A stretch of 64,000 bases of DNA from Pedococcus sp031456495 (GCF_031456495.1 NZ_JAVDUW010000002.1:372001-436000); one strand, 5' to 3'; shown: positions 32,690 through 41,222, numbered from the stretch's first letter. Translations and numbers: made by a program. Notes: generated by a model from the letters alone, not told the origin.

Positions 32690-33306
32690 GGCCGGTCCTC
32701 CCGGGAGCGCGGCGCACGGTCGAGGTCGAGCGGGTAGAGCGCGCTGTAGACGGCGAGCCTGCGGGCGTTCGGGTTGCCCTGGCCGACGCGGCGGTAGCGG
32801 ATGAGCAGCTCGTCGAGCTCGGCCTTGAGCTGCTCGACCTGCTCGGCCGTGGCGACGATGAACGAGTCGCTCATGCCGGCGGCGTCGCGCCACGGCATCG
32901 GCCAGTCGGCCTCGACGTCGAGCCAGCGCTCGAACTGCTCGGTGAAGTGGCGGAGGTAGTCGCGGACCAGCCAGTTGAGGGCCGTCTCGGAGTCCTCGTC
33001 GCCCTCGAAGTCGCTGGGGTCCCAGGTGTGGAAGTCGGTGGCCGCCCGCCACAGCCGGCGCTTGCCCTCGCCCTCGCCGCTGTCCTCGACGAGCCCGACG
33101 GACTCCAGCTTGCGCAGGTGGTAGGACGTGGCGCCCGAGTTGGTGCCGAGCCGGGTGGCGAGGTCGGTGGCCGTGGCGGGGCCGCCCACGCGCAGGGCGC
33201 CCAGGAGGCGGGCGCGCAGGGGGTGGGCGAGGACCTTCACGGCCGCGGCGTCGAGCCGCAGGCCGGTCATGTCGCCGATGTGCTCGCGGGGAGTGGATGA
33301 GGCCAT
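32686..33306 (-). CDS. ArsR-family (winged-helix) transcriptional regulator
   Basis: 206 residues. N-terminal winged helix at about residues 15-85 (VKVLAHPLRARLLGALRVGGP, then LATRLGTNSGATSYHLRKLESVGLVE), followed by a longer C-terminal domain with WDPSDFEGDEDSE and many charged residues, probably ligand-sensing or dimerising. It has no clustered cysteines, so metal sensing is unlikely. ATG at 33306. Five 13-bp-spaced copies of TKTGCACA-like words start 2 nt upstream of the start codon and are the likely autoregulatory site. First gene of an operon with the MFS transporter. Confidence 0.9.
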   Translation of the reverse strand: MASSTPREHIGDMTGLRLDAAAVKVLAHPLRARLLGALRVGGPATATDLATRLGTNSGATSYHLRKLESVGLVEDSGEGEGKRRLWRAATDFHTWDPSDFEGDEDSETALNWLVRDYLRHFTEQFERWLDVEADWPMPWRDAAGMSDSFIVATAEQVEQLKAELDELLIRYRRVGQGNPNARRLAVYSALYPLDLDRAPRSREDRP

Positions 33307-33307
33307 G

Positions 33308-33372
33308 TGTGCACAATACCTTTGCACAGTCTGTTTGCACAAGAAGTGTGCACGGAGAGTGTGTACCGTCAT
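33308..33372. promoter_or_regulatory. Iterated 13-bp repeats upstream of the ArsR-type gene
   Basis: TGTGCACA at 33308, TTTGCACA at 33321, TTTGCACA at 33334, TGTGCACG at 33347 and a degenerate TGTGTACC at 33360. The spacing is exactly 13 bp between starts each time. They cover the probable promoter of the arsR-MFS operon and are likely its operator array. Confidence 0.75.
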
Positions 33373-33414
33373 CCGTGCAGGTCAGGGGCGGTTTTCCGTG
33401 CCAGTCTGGGCAAT

Positions 33415-33443
33415 TTGGGCCTGCTGCCTCGCACCCCTAAACT
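33415..33443 (+). promoter_or_regulatory. Promoter of rplM-rpsI
   Basis: TTGGGC at 33415-33420 and TAAACT at 33438-33443 with a 17-bp spacer, about 100 nt before rplM. Confidence 0.55.
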
Positions 33444-33541
33444 TGAGAACTGTTGTGTCGTGCGCCCTCGCGGGCGACCAGCCAGCGCCCCGGGCGCCCA
33501 CGGCATACGCACCATCCGAACCGTTGTAAAGGCACAGAACT

Positions 33542-33985
33542 TTGCGCACCTTCACCCCGAAGCCGGCCGAGGTCACTCGCACCTGGCACGTCATCGATGC
33601 CACGGACGTCGTCCTGGGTCGCCTGGCGAGCCAGACCGCGATCCTCCTGCGCGGCAAGCACAAGCCCACCTTCGCCCCCCACGTCGACGGTGGTGACTTC
33701 GTCATCATCATCAACGCCGACAAGGTCGCCCTCACCGGCGCCAAGCTCGAGCAGAAGAAGGCGTACCGCCACTCCGGCTTCCCGGGCGGCCTGAAGAGCA
33801 CCTCGTACACCGAGCTGCTCGCCAAGAGCCCCGAGAAGGCGATCGAGAAGGCCGTCCGCGGCATGATCCCCAAGACCACCTTGGGCCGCCAGCAGCTGAC
33901 CAAGCTCAAGGTCTACGCCGGCGCCGAGCACCCGCACGCCGCCCAGAAGCCCGTCCCGTTCGAGATCTCCCAGGTCTCCCAGTAA
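33542..33985 (+). CDS. rplM: 50S ribosomal protein L13
   Basis: 147-residue uL13 with the family start RTFTPKPAEVTRTWHVIDA and LGRLAS; GDFVIIINADKVALTG follows. The start appears to be TTG at 33542, unusual for a ribosomal gene, because the conserved N-terminus begins here and no ATG or GTG fits; AAAGG lies upstream. It is an early 50S assembly protein. Together with rpsI it forms a separate operon, usually next to truA, but here 13.4 kb away. Confidence 0.95.
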   Translation: MRTFTPKPAEVTRTWHVIDATDVVLGRLASQTAILLRGKHKPTFAPHVDGGDFVIIINADKVALTGAKLEQKKAYRHSGFPGGLKSTSYTELLAKSPEKAIEKAVRGMIPKTTLGRQQLTKLKVYAGAEHPHAAQKPVPFEISQVSQ

Positions 33986-33993
33986 GGAACATC

Positions 33994-34497
33994 GTGACCG
34001 AGAACATCAACGACCAGGTCCTCGAGAGCGACGAGCCCGAGCTGACCGAGTACACCTCCGAGTCCGAGGGCCCCGTCTCCGGCGAGTCGACCCGTCGTCC
34101 GTCCGCTTCCGCCCCCGGCGGTGCCACCGGCCGTCGCAAGCAGGCCATCGCCCGTGTGCGCATCGTCCCCGGCACCGGTGAGTGGAAGATCAACGGCCGC
34201 TCGCTCGAGGACTACTTCCCGAACAAGGTCCACCAGCAGATCGTCAACGAGCCGCTCAAGGTGCTCGAGCTCGACGGTGCGTACGACGTGCTCGTGCGCG
34301 TGCACGGCGGTGGCCCCTCGGGCCAGGCCGGTGCCGTCCGCCTCGGCGTGGCGCGCTCGCTCAACGGCGTCGACGAGGAGCTCAACCGTCCGGCGCTGAA
34401 GAAGGCCGGCTTCCTGACCCGCGACGCCCGCGTCCCGGAGCGCAAGAAGGCCGGTCTCAAGAAGGCCCGCAAGGCCCCGCAGTACAGCAAGCGCTGA
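33994..34497 (+). CDS. rpsI: 30S ribosomal protein S9
   Basis: 167-residue uS9. The first 45 or so residues are an acidic and Ser/Pro-rich extension; the core begins ATGRRKQAIARVRIVPGTG and ends KARKAPQYSKR, whose last Arg contacts the P-site tRNA. GTG start with TAAGGAAC upstream, 8 nt after rplM. A strong terminator follows. Confidence 0.97.
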   Translation: MTENINDQVLESDEPELTEYTSESEGPVSGESTRRPSASAPGGATGRRKQAIARVRIVPGTGEWKINGRSLEDYFPNKVHQQIVNEPLKVLELDGAYDVLVRVHGGGPSGQAGAVRLGVARSLNGVDEELNRPALKKAGFLTRDARVPERKKAGLKKARKAPQYSKR

Positions 34498-34523
34498 TCC
34501 CGGCTCCTGCCAGGCAGCACCGC

Positions 34524-34563
34524 CCGGAGGCGGCACCCGGTTCCACCCGGGTGCCGCCTCCGG
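34524..34563 (+). terminator. Terminator after rpsI
   Basis: Perfect 17-bp stem (34524-34540 with 34547-34563), loop TTCCAC. It ends the rplM-rpsI operon before glmM. Confidence 0.88.
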
Positions 34564-34661
34564 CGCGTTGGGGGTAGTTTCGCTAGGCGCCTCCCGCCGC
34601 CCGCGGGACCGTCGCGCCCGCGTATGCCGCGAGCGCACGTTCGACGAAAGGTTTCCTCTCC

Positions 34662-36008
34662 ATGGCACGACTGTTCGGGACCGACGGGGTCCGAGGGCTG
34701 GCCAACGTCGACATCACGGCCGAGCTGGCCCTGGGGCTGAGCGTCGCCGCGGCGCACGTGCTGGGGCGCGAGGCGCGCGAGGACGGCCGCCGCCCCAAGG
34801 CCGTGGTCGGCCGCGACCCGCGCGCGTCGGGCGAGTTCCTGAGCTCGGCCGTGGTCGCCGGCCTCGCCTCCGCCGGGGTCGACGTGCACGACGTGGGGGT
34901 GCTGCCGACGCCGGCCGTCGCCTTCCTCACCGCCGACATGGACGCGCACTTCGGCGTGATGCTCTCGGCCTCGCACAACCCCATGCCCGACAACGGCATC
35001 AAGTTCTTCGCCGCGGGCGGCCACAAGCTGCCCGACGCCGTCGAGGACGAGATCGCGGCGAGCGTGGACCGCGACGGGGAGCGTCCCACCGGCGCCTCCG
35101 TCGGTCGCGTGCACCAGAACCGCGCCGGTCAGGCGCGCTACGTCGCGCACCTGCTCGAGGCGCTGCCGCACCGGCTCGACGGCCTCAAGGTCGTCATCGA
35201 CGGTGCCCACGGCGCGGCCTCGGCCGTCTCGCCCGAGGTGTTCCGGCTCGCCGGCGCCGAGGTGGTCGAGATCGGCACCGAGCCCGACGGCCTCAACATC
35301 AACGACGGCTACGGCTCGACCGACCTCGACCACCTCAAGGCGGCCGTCGTCGCCAAGGGGGCCGACCTCGGCATCGCGCACGACGGCGACGCCGACCGCT
35401 GCCTGGCCGTCGACGCCACCGGCACCGAGGTCGACGGTGACCAGATCATGGCGATCCTCGCGATCGCCCTGCGGTCCCGGGGCGCCCTCGCCAAGGACAC
35501 CCTCGTGGCCACGGTCATGAGCAACCTGGGCCTGCTCCAGGCGATGGAGCGTGAGGGCATCACCGTGCGCCAGACCGGGGTGGGGGACCGCTACGTGCTC
35601 GAGGACATGCGGGCGGGCGGGTACACCCTCGGTGGCGAGCAGAGCGGCCACGTCATCTTCCTCGACCACGGCACGACCGGCGACGGCGTCCTCACCGGCC
35701 TCATGCTCGCAGCCCGGGTCGCCGAGACCGGCAAGAGCCTGGCCGAGCTCGCCACCGTCATGCGTCGGCTGCCGCAGGTGCTGGTCAACGTCAAGGGCGT
35801 CGACAAGTCCCGCGTGGAGTCCGACGAAGAGCTCCAGCAGGCCGTCAAGGCCGAGGAGGAGGCGCTGGCCGGTACCGGGCGCGTGCTGCTGCGCAAGTCC
35901 GGGACCGAGCCGGTCGTCCGGGTCATGGTCGAGGCCACCGAGGAGGAGCAGGCGGCAGCCGTGGCCGACCGCCTCGTCGCGGTGGTCCGGGAGCGCCTCT
36001 CGCTCTGA
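34662..36008 (+). CDS. glmM: Phosphoglucosamine mutase
   Basis: 448 residues. It interconverts glucosamine-6-phosphate and glucosamine-1-phosphate on the way to UDP-GlcNAc for peptidoglycan. The phosphoserine loop is MLSASHNPMPDNGIKFF (active Ser near residue 104), the metal loop AHDGDADRC, the sugar loop GGEQSGH and the C-terminal phosphate-binding RKSGTEPVVRVM. AAAGG lies upstream of the ATG, and a TAGTTT at 34575-34580 may be a -10 box. Its place after rplM-rpsI is normal for actinobacteria. Confidence 0.97.
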   Translation: MARLFGTDGVRGLANVDITAELALGLSVAAAHVLGREAREDGRRPKAVVGRDPRASGEFLSSAVVAGLASAGVDVHDVGVLPTPAVAFLTADMDAHFGVMLSASHNPMPDNGIKFFAAGGHKLPDAVEDEIAASVDRDGERPTGASVGRVHQNRAGQARYVAHLLEALPHRLDGLKVVIDGAHGAASAVSPEVFRLAGAEVVEIGTEPDGLNINDGYGSTDLDHLKAAVVAKGADLGIAHDGDADRCLAVDATGTEVDGDQIMAILAIALRSRGALAKDTLVATVMSNLGLLQAMEREGITVRQTGVGDRYVLEDMRAGGYTLGGEQSGHVIFLDHGTTGDGVLTGLMLAARVAETGKSLAELATVMRRLPQVLVNVKGVDKSRVESDEELQQAVKAEEEALAGTGRVLLRKSGTEPVVRVMVEATEEEQAAAVADRLVAVVRERLSL

Positions 36009-36017
36009 CCCGTCCGG

Positions 36018-37211
36018 TCAGGCGTCGGCGGGAACGAGCCCGGCGATGTGGCGCGCGATCTCCAGGGCGCTGGTGGCCGCGGGCGACGGGGCGTTGAGGA
36101 CGTGCACGACGTTGCCCGAGCGCTCGATGAGGAAGTCGTCGACCAGGGTGCCGTCGGGCTTCATCGCCTGCGCGCGCACCCCGGCAGCCGTGGGCACGAG
36201 GTCCTCGTCGCGGACCTCGGGCACGAGCCGGCGCAGGCTCTCGCCGAACTGGTGCCGTGAGGCCGAGCGCAGCATCTCGCGGGCGCCCTCCCGGTAGTAG
36301 CGCCGGGCCAGCCGCCAGAACCCGGGGTAGGCCAGCGTCTGCCGCAGCTCGCCGGGGACGACCGTCCCCCAGGTGTAGCCCTCGCGGGCGAACGCGAGGA
36401 CGGCGTTGGGCCCGGCATGGACGTGCCCGTCCACCCCGCGCGTCAGGTGCACGCCGAGGAACGGGAACGACGGGTCGGGCACCGGGTAGATCAGGTTGCG
36501 CACGAGGTGGGTGGCTCCGGGGGCCAGCTCGTAGTACTCGCCACGGAACGGGATGACCTGGGCCGACGGGTGGTGGCCCAGACGGCGGGCGACCACGTCG
36601 CAGTGCAGCCCGGCGCACGCCACGACGGCATCTGCCTCGAGGTCGCCGCGGGTGGTGCGCACGACCGTCACGGAGCCACGCTGGACCGAGGACAGCACCT
36701 CGGCCCCGAGGACCAGGGCGGCCCCCCGCGACTCGAGCCGGCGGACGAGGGCCTGGCACACGGCGCCGTAGTCGATGATCCCCGTCGCGGGGATCCGCAG
36801 GGCGGCGACGCACTGCACGTGCGGCTCGATCTCCCGCGCCTGCTCGGGCGTGAGCTCCTCGACGACCAGGCCGTTCGCCCGGCCGCGGTCACGCAGGCGG
36901 GCCAGCCCGGCCAGCTCACGCCCCTGCGTCGCGACCACGAGCTTGCCGCAGACCTCGTGGGGGATGCCCTCCTCGCGGGCGAGCTCGATCATCGACTGCG
37001 AGCCGGCCCGGCACATGAGCGCCTTCTGCGACCCCGGTGCGTAGTAGAGCCCCGAGTGGATGACGCCACTGTTGCGCCCGGTCTGGTGGGCGGCCCACGT
37101 CGGCTCCTTCTCCACGACGGTGACCTCGGTGCCGGGTTCGCGCGACAGCCGCTCGGCGACCGCGAGCCCGACGATCCCACCACCGATGACGATGACCCTG
37201 CGTGCGGACAT
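36018..37211 (-). CDS. lhgO: L-2-hydroxyglutarate oxidase/dehydrogenase (FAD)
   Basis: 397 residues of the DAO/GlpD-like FAD oxidoreductase family. Dinucleotide-binding VIVIGGGIVGLAVAERLS is at residues 5-22, followed by the ribose-binding Glu in VTVVEKEP; HQTGRNSGVIHSGLYYAPGS and VIPFRGEYYEL are typical of LhgO. It should oxidise L-2-hydroxyglutarate to 2-oxoglutarate, passing electrons to the quinone pool or oxygen. ATG at 37211, with a TACGCT box 6 nt before it, suggests a leaderless mRNA. Convergent with glmM (9-nt gap). Confidence 0.9.
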   Translation of the reverse strand: MSARRVIVIGGGIVGLAVAERLSREPGTEVTVVEKEPTWAAHQTGRNSGVIHSGLYYAPGSQKALMCRAGSQSMIELAREEGIPHEVCGKLVVATQGRELAGLARLRDRGRANGLVVEELTPEQAREIEPHVQCVAALRIPATGIIDYGAVCQALVRRLESRGAALVLGAEVLSSVQRGSVTVVRTTRGDLEADAVVACAGLHCDVVARRLGHHPSAQVIPFRGEYYELAPGATHLVRNLIYPVPDPSFPFLGVHLTRGVDGHVHAGPNAVLAFAREGYTWGTVVPGELRQTLAYPGFWRLARRYYREGAREMLRSASRHQFGESLRRLVPEVRDEDLVPTAAGVRAQAMKPDGTLVDDFLIERSGNVVHVLNAPSPAATSALEIARHIAGLVPADA

Positions 37212-37217
37212 GGCGCC

Positions 37218-37223
37218 AGCGTA
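37218..37223 (-). promoter_or_regulatory. -10 box of lhgO, probably leaderless
   Basis: On the minus strand TACGCT ends 6 nt before the lhgO ATG. It overlaps a GGCATAC motif copy (GGCATACGCT). Confidence 0.5.
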
Positions 37224-37320
37224 TGCCGCGGTGCCGGTGCGTCGGGTCCGGCAGGTGGTGGAGCCGGCAGTGGCCGGCAAGGCGTCCGGCTGGTGGGTCC
37301 GCGGGGTGGGACGGCTGGGC

Positions 37321-37356
37321 TGGTGGTCCCGGATCCGATTGGTGGTCCCGGATCCG
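37321..37356. repeat. 17-bp direct repeat upstream of the Ohr gene
   Basis: TGGTGGTCCCGGATCCG at 37321-37337 and 37340-37356 (19-bp period), 60 nt before the ohr start. It could be a regulator site or simple duplication; it does not look like the AT-rich OhrR operators known elsewhere. Confidence 0.7.
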
Positions 37357-37416
37357 GCAGCCGGACGGGCGCGTGGTGGGATGGGCTCGACGACGCACCC
37401 GAGCCGGAGGACCTCC

Positions 37417-37839
37417 ATGCCGTACGAAGCCCTGACCTCGACCCTCTACACGACCGCGGCGACCGCCAAGGGCGGACGCGGTGGGCGCGTGCGCAGCGAG
37501 GACGGGGTGCTCGACCTCGAGCTCGGCAAGCCCGGCTCCAAGGCGAACCCCAAGGCGAACCCCGAGACGCTGTTCGCCGCGGGCTACTCCGCGTGCTTCG
37601 GCAACGCGATCCTGTCGATCGGCCAGGCGCAGGGCCTGGACCTGTCGGAGTCCACGGTGACCGCGCAGGTCAGCCTGGGCAACACCGAGACGGGCGTCGG
37701 GCTGGCCGTGGCGATCACCGCGCACCTGCCGGGGCTGGACCCCGAGGTGGCGCAGAAGGTCGTCGAGGCGGCGCACGAGCGGTGCCCGTACTCCAAGGCG
37801 ACCCGCGGCAACATCGACGTCACCGTCAGCGTCGGCTGA
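37417..37839 (+). CDS. ohr: Organic hydroperoxide resistance protein (Ohr/OsmC family)
   Basis: 140 residues, usual Ohr length. The two redox cysteines are Cys60 in AAGYSACFGNA and Cys123 in HERCPYSKATRGN; these are the pattern of Ohr, a thiol peroxidase that reduces organic hydroperoxides using lipoylated partners. GGAGG is correctly placed before the ATG. No OhrR gene is adjacent. Followed by a hairpin shared with the convergent carbonic anhydrase gene. Confidence 0.93.
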   Translation: MPYEALTSTLYTTAATAKGGRGGRVRSEDGVLDLELGKPGSKANPKANPETLFAAGYSACFGNAILSIGQAQGLDLSESTVTAQVSLGNTETGVGLAVAITAHLPGLDPEVAQKVVEAAHERCPYSKATRGNIDVTVSVG

Positions 37840-37851
37840 CCCACGAAACGC

Positions 37852-37893
37852 CACCGCCCCGGGCGCGCGCTGTTGCGCGCGGCCGGGGCGGTG
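37852..37893. terminator. Bidirectional terminator between ohr and carbonic anhydrase genes
   Basis: 19-bp stem with one mismatch (37852-37870 with 37875-37893), loop TGTT, between convergent genes. Confidence 0.82.
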
Positions 37894-37905
37894 TGGTCGT
37901 CGGCC

Positions 37906-38436
37906 TCAGGCCAGCTGCTGCAGCAGCCCGCTGTCGACGTCGTAGAGGAAGCCGCCAACGGCGACCGAGTCGGGGACGAGCGGGTGGGTCCGCACGGCGC
38001 GCACGTCCTGGAGCAGGGCGGCCCGCTGGTCGGTCACCACGTTGAACTGCTGCCACGAGGCGTCCTGCCCGGCGGAGGCGCCCACGCGCTCGCGGAGCTC
38101 GGCCTCGCTGTTGGAGGCCATGGCGCACCGGGTGTGCGGGACGACGAGGACGCGCTTGACGTTCAGCAGGTGCACCCCGAGGACGATCGCCTCGAGGGCC
38201 GCCGCTGTGACGCGGCCGCCGGGGTTGCGGAAGATCTTGGCGTCGCCCGGCTTGAGGCCGACGAGCCGCAGCGGGTCGATCCGCGAGTCCATGCACGTCA
38301 CGATGGCGACGCCCGCGTGCGCGATGCCGTCGAAGCCGCCCGTGGCGAACTCGGTCTCGGCGTACGTGCGGTTCGCCTCGAGAAGGTCGTCGAAGCCCGG
38401 TGCGACGGTAGGCGATCCGGTTCCAGCGTCGGTCAC
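37906..38436 (-). CDS. Beta-class carbonic anhydrase
   Basis: 176 residues. Zinc ligands and the catalytic pair: Cys48-x-Asp50-x-Arg52 in TCMDSRID, then His101 and Cys104 in VPHTRC. It interconverts CO2 and bicarbonate in the cytosol. Size and motif order fit the small mycobacterial Rv1284-like group. GTG start at 38436 after AAGGAGAG. A longer in-frame form starting in a His/Thr-rich stretch was judged unlikely. Confidence 0.93.
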   Translation of the reverse strand: MTDAGTGSPTVAPGFDDLLEANRTYAETEFATGGFDGIAHAGVAIVTCMDSRIDPLRLVGLKPGDAKIFRNPGGRVTAAALEAIVLGVHLLNVKRVLVVPHTRCAMASNSEAELRERVGASAGQDASWQQFNVVTDQRAALLQDVRAVRTHPLVPDSVAVGGFLYDVDSGLLQQLA

Positions 38437-38518
38437 AGCAGCACTCTCCTTGGTCGTCGAGGTGGGGTGGTGGTGAGGGTCGTGGTCGGTCGTCGGGGTC
38501 GTCCTGCGCCCGCCCTCG

Positions 38519-40255
38519 TCAGAGCAGGCCGGGGCGCTTCGGGATGGACATGGCCATCGGCTTGGTCGTCGTGGCGAAGAAGTCGTTGCCCTTGTCATCG
38601 ACGACGACGAAGGCGGGGAAGTCCTCGACCTCGATCTTCCAGACGGCCTCCATGCCGAGCTCGGGGTACTCGAGCACCTCGACGCTCTTGATGCAGTCCT
38701 GGGCCAGGCGCGCGGCGGGGCCGCCGATCGAGCCGAGGTAGAACCCTCCGTGGGCGGCGCACGCGTCGGTGACCTGCTTGCTGCGGTTGCCCTTGGCCAG
38801 CATCACCATCGAGCCGCCGGCGGCCTGGAACTGCTCGACGTAGGAGTCCATCCGGCCGGCGGTCGTGGGCCCGAAGGAGCCACTGGCATACCCCTCCGGC
38901 GTCTTGGCCGGGCCCGCGTAGTAGACGGCGTGGTCCTTGAGGTACTGCGGCATGCCCTCGCCCGCGTCGAGGCGCTCCTTGATCTTCGCGTGCGCGATGT
39001 CGCGCGCCACGACGAGCGGTCCGGTGAGGGACAGCCGCGTCTTGACGGGGTACTTGGTCAGCTCGGCGAGGATCTCGTCCATGGGCCGGTTGAGGTCGAT
39101 GCGGACGACGTCGTCCTCGCCCTCGAGGTGCTCCTCGGTCGTCTCGGGGAGGAACCGGGCCGGGTCCCTCTCCAGCACCTCGATGAAGACGCCCTCCGGG
39201 GTGATCTTGCCGAGGGCCTGGCGGTCGGCCGAGCAGGAGACCGCGATCGCGACGGGCAGCGAGGCGCCGTGGCGGGGGAGGCGCACGACGCGGACGTCGT
39301 GGCAGAAGTACTTGCCGCCGAACTGGGCGCCGATGCCGAAGTTGCGGGTCAGCTCGAGCACCTGCTCCTCGAGCTCGGTGTCGCGGAACCCGTGGGCCGC
39401 CATCGACCCCGAGGTGGGGAGGTCGTCGAGGTACTTGGCCGAGGCGTACTTGGCCGTCTTGAGCGCGAACTCGGCGCTGGTGCCGCCGATGACGATGGCC
39501 AGGTGGTACGGCGGGCAGGCGGCGGTGCCGAGCGAGCGCAGCTTCTCGTCGAGGAAGGCGAGCATGCGCTCGGGGTTCAGGATCGCCTTGGTCTCCTGGT
39601 AGAGGAACGACTTGTTCGCCGAACCGCCGCCCTTGGCCATGAAGAGGAACTTGTATGCCGTCTCGTGGCCGGCCGCGGTGTCGGCGTAGAGCTCGATCTG
39701 GGCCGGGAGGTTGGAGCCGGTGTTCTTCTCCTCCCAGCTCGTGATCGGAGCCATCTGCGAGTAGCGCAGGTTGAGCCGCGTGTAGGCGTCGAGGACGCCC
39801 TGGCTGATGGCGCGCTCGTCGGTGCCCTCGGTGAGGACGTGCTGGCCGCGCTTGCCCATGACGATCGCGGTGCCGGTGTCCTGGCACATCGGCAGCACGC
39901 CGCCGGCGGCGATGTTGGCGTTCTTGAGCAGGTCGAGAGCGACGAACTTGTCGTTGTTGCTCGCGTCGGGGTCGTCGACGATCCGGCGCAGCTGGGCCAG
40001 GTGGGCGGGGCGCAGGTAGTGCGCGATGTCGTGCATCGCGGTCTCGGTCAGCAGGCGCAGCGCCTCGGGCTCGACCTGCAGGAACGTGCGGCCGCCGGGG
40101 CCCTCGACCGTGCTGACGCCCTCGGTGGTGAGCAGGCGGTACTCGGTGCGGTCCTCGCCGATCGGCAGCAGGTCGACGTACTCGAGGCCGGGCGTCGGGT
40201 CCTTCGGCTCGGTCCCGGCGGTCACGGGTGCTGCGTCGGTGTCGGTCTGGGCCAT
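38519..40255 (-). CDS. Fumarate hydratase, class I (iron-sulfur)
   Basis: 578 residues, single-chain class I fumarase with N-terminal (alpha) and C-terminal (beta) parts fused. The Fe-S enzyme core includes GGVLPMCQDTGTAIVMGKRG, AAGHETAYKFLFMAKGGGSANKS, and C-terminal GYASGSFGPTTAGRMDSYV and FYLGSIGGPAARLAQDCI. It interconverts fumarate and malate in the citric acid cycle. The first 25 residues (AQTDTDAAPVTAGTEP) are a disordered extension. Class II FumC is the common actinobacterial enzyme; none is seen here. Confidence 0.94.
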   Translation of the reverse strand: MAQTDTDAAPVTAGTEPKDPTPGLEYVDLLPIGEDRTEYRLLTTEGVSTVEGPGGRTFLQVEPEALRLLTETAMHDIAHYLRPAHLAQLRRIVDDPDASNNDKFVALDLLKNANIAAGGVLPMCQDTGTAIVMGKRGQHVLTEGTDERAISQGVLDAYTRLNLRYSQMAPITSWEEKNTGSNLPAQIELYADTAAGHETAYKFLFMAKGGGSANKSFLYQETKAILNPERMLAFLDEKLRSLGTAACPPYHLAIVIGGTSAEFALKTAKYASAKYLDDLPTSGSMAAHGFRDTELEEQVLELTRNFGIGAQFGGKYFCHDVRVVRLPRHGASLPVAIAVSCSADRQALGKITPEGVFIEVLERDPARFLPETTEEHLEGEDDVVRIDLNRPMDEILAELTKYPVKTRLSLTGPLVVARDIAHAKIKERLDAGEGMPQYLKDHAVYYAGPAKTPEGYASGSFGPTTAGRMDSYVEQFQAAGGSMVMLAKGNRSKQVTDACAAHGGFYLGSIGGPAARLAQDCIKSVEVLEYPELGMEAVWKIEVEDFPAFVVVDDKGNDFFATTTKPMAMSIPKRPGLL

Positions 40256-40304
40256 GGTCTGCTCGGTGCTCCTTCGTCGTCGCGTGCGGCCGTGGCCGCG
40301 CGGG

Positions 40305-41222
40305 TCACAGCTCGTCGAGGCTGGGCGCGTACGCCCCGGCCCGTCCGACCGTCACACCGCTGGTGGCCTCGCCGCGCTCCACGGCGGGCCGCACGTCCTC
40401 CAGTGTCGCGCGCCGCAGCCGCTCGCGGGCACCGGGGTCCCCGAGCAGCCCGGCGACCACCAGCCCGGACACCAGGCCGGCCATGAAGGAGTCGCCGGCG
40501 CCCACGGTGTCGACGACGCGCTCGGCCACCGCCGGCACGCGCTCCACGTCCTCGCCCGACGCGACCCGGTAGGCCACGCCGTCGGGCCCCAGCGTCACCA
40601 GGGCGAGCAGGGCACCGAGGGAGACCCAGTGCGCCATCACCTCCTCGGGGGTGCGCCCGGGGTAGAGCAGCTCGAGGTCGTCCTCGCTCGCCTTGACGAC
40701 GTCGCTGAGGGCGACGAGCTCCTCGACCCGCACCCGGACCGCGTCGAGGCCGCCCATGATGCTGGGCCGGATGTTCGGGTCGTAGGAAGTGGTGCCGACC
40801 TCACGGACCGCGCGCATCAGCTCGGTGACCGTGGCCGCGCCCGGCTCGAGGACGGTGCCGATCGAGCCGGTGTGCAGGTGGCCGGTGCCCCGGGGGAGGG
40901 GGACGGACGGGAGGTTCCAGTGCAGGTCGAACTCGTAGGTCGCCGCGCCCGTCGCGTCGAGCGTCGCCACCGCCGTGGACGTGCGGTCCTCGCCGTAGCT
41001 CTCGGGCAGGACCGTCACGCCGTGGCGGCGCAGGTGGGCAGCGATGCGTTCGCCCCGCTCGTCGTGGCCGAGCCAGCAGGCGAAGTCGACGGGGTGGTCG
41101 AGCCGGGCGAGGCCGACGGCGACGTTGGCGGGGCTGCCGCCGACGTGCTCGACCGGCTCCCCGCTGCCGTCGACCACGATGTCGACGAGGGCCTCCCCGA
41201 CGACCAGCAGGCGCGGGTTCAT
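40305..41222 (-). CDS. PfkB-family carbohydrate kinase (fructokinase-like)
   Basis: 305 residues. N-terminal GEALVDIVVDGSGEP and HVGGSPANVAVGLARL, and the C-terminal anion-hole motif VDTVGAGDSFMAGLVSGL (catalytic Asp), are diagnostic for the ribokinase/PfkB family. The GEALVDI start and the PLPRGTGHLHTGSIG region resemble bacterial fructokinases. Its ATG overlaps the stop of glpX (ATGA), so it is the second gene of a glpX operon. Substrate is inferred only. Confidence 0.88.
   Translation of the reverse strand: MNPRLLVVGEALVDIVVDGSGEPVEHVGGSPANVAVGLARLDHPVDFACWLGHDERGERIAAHLRRHGVTVLPESYGEDRTSTAVATLDATGAATYEFDLHWNLPSVPLPRGTGHLHTGSIGTVLEPGAATVTELMRAVREVGTTSYDPNIRPSIMGGLDAVRVRVEELVALSDVVKASEDDLELLYPGRTPEEVMAHWVSLGALLALVTLGPDGVAYRVASGEDVERVPAVAERVVDTVGAGDSFMAGLVSGLVVAGLLGDPGARERLRRATLEDVRPAVERGEATSGVTVGRAGAYAPSLDEL

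Noticed and set aside
33308..33372. Replication iterons
   Set aside because: No Rep gene, DnaA boxes or AT-rich unwinding region nearby; position at the arsR-type start codon fits an operator better.
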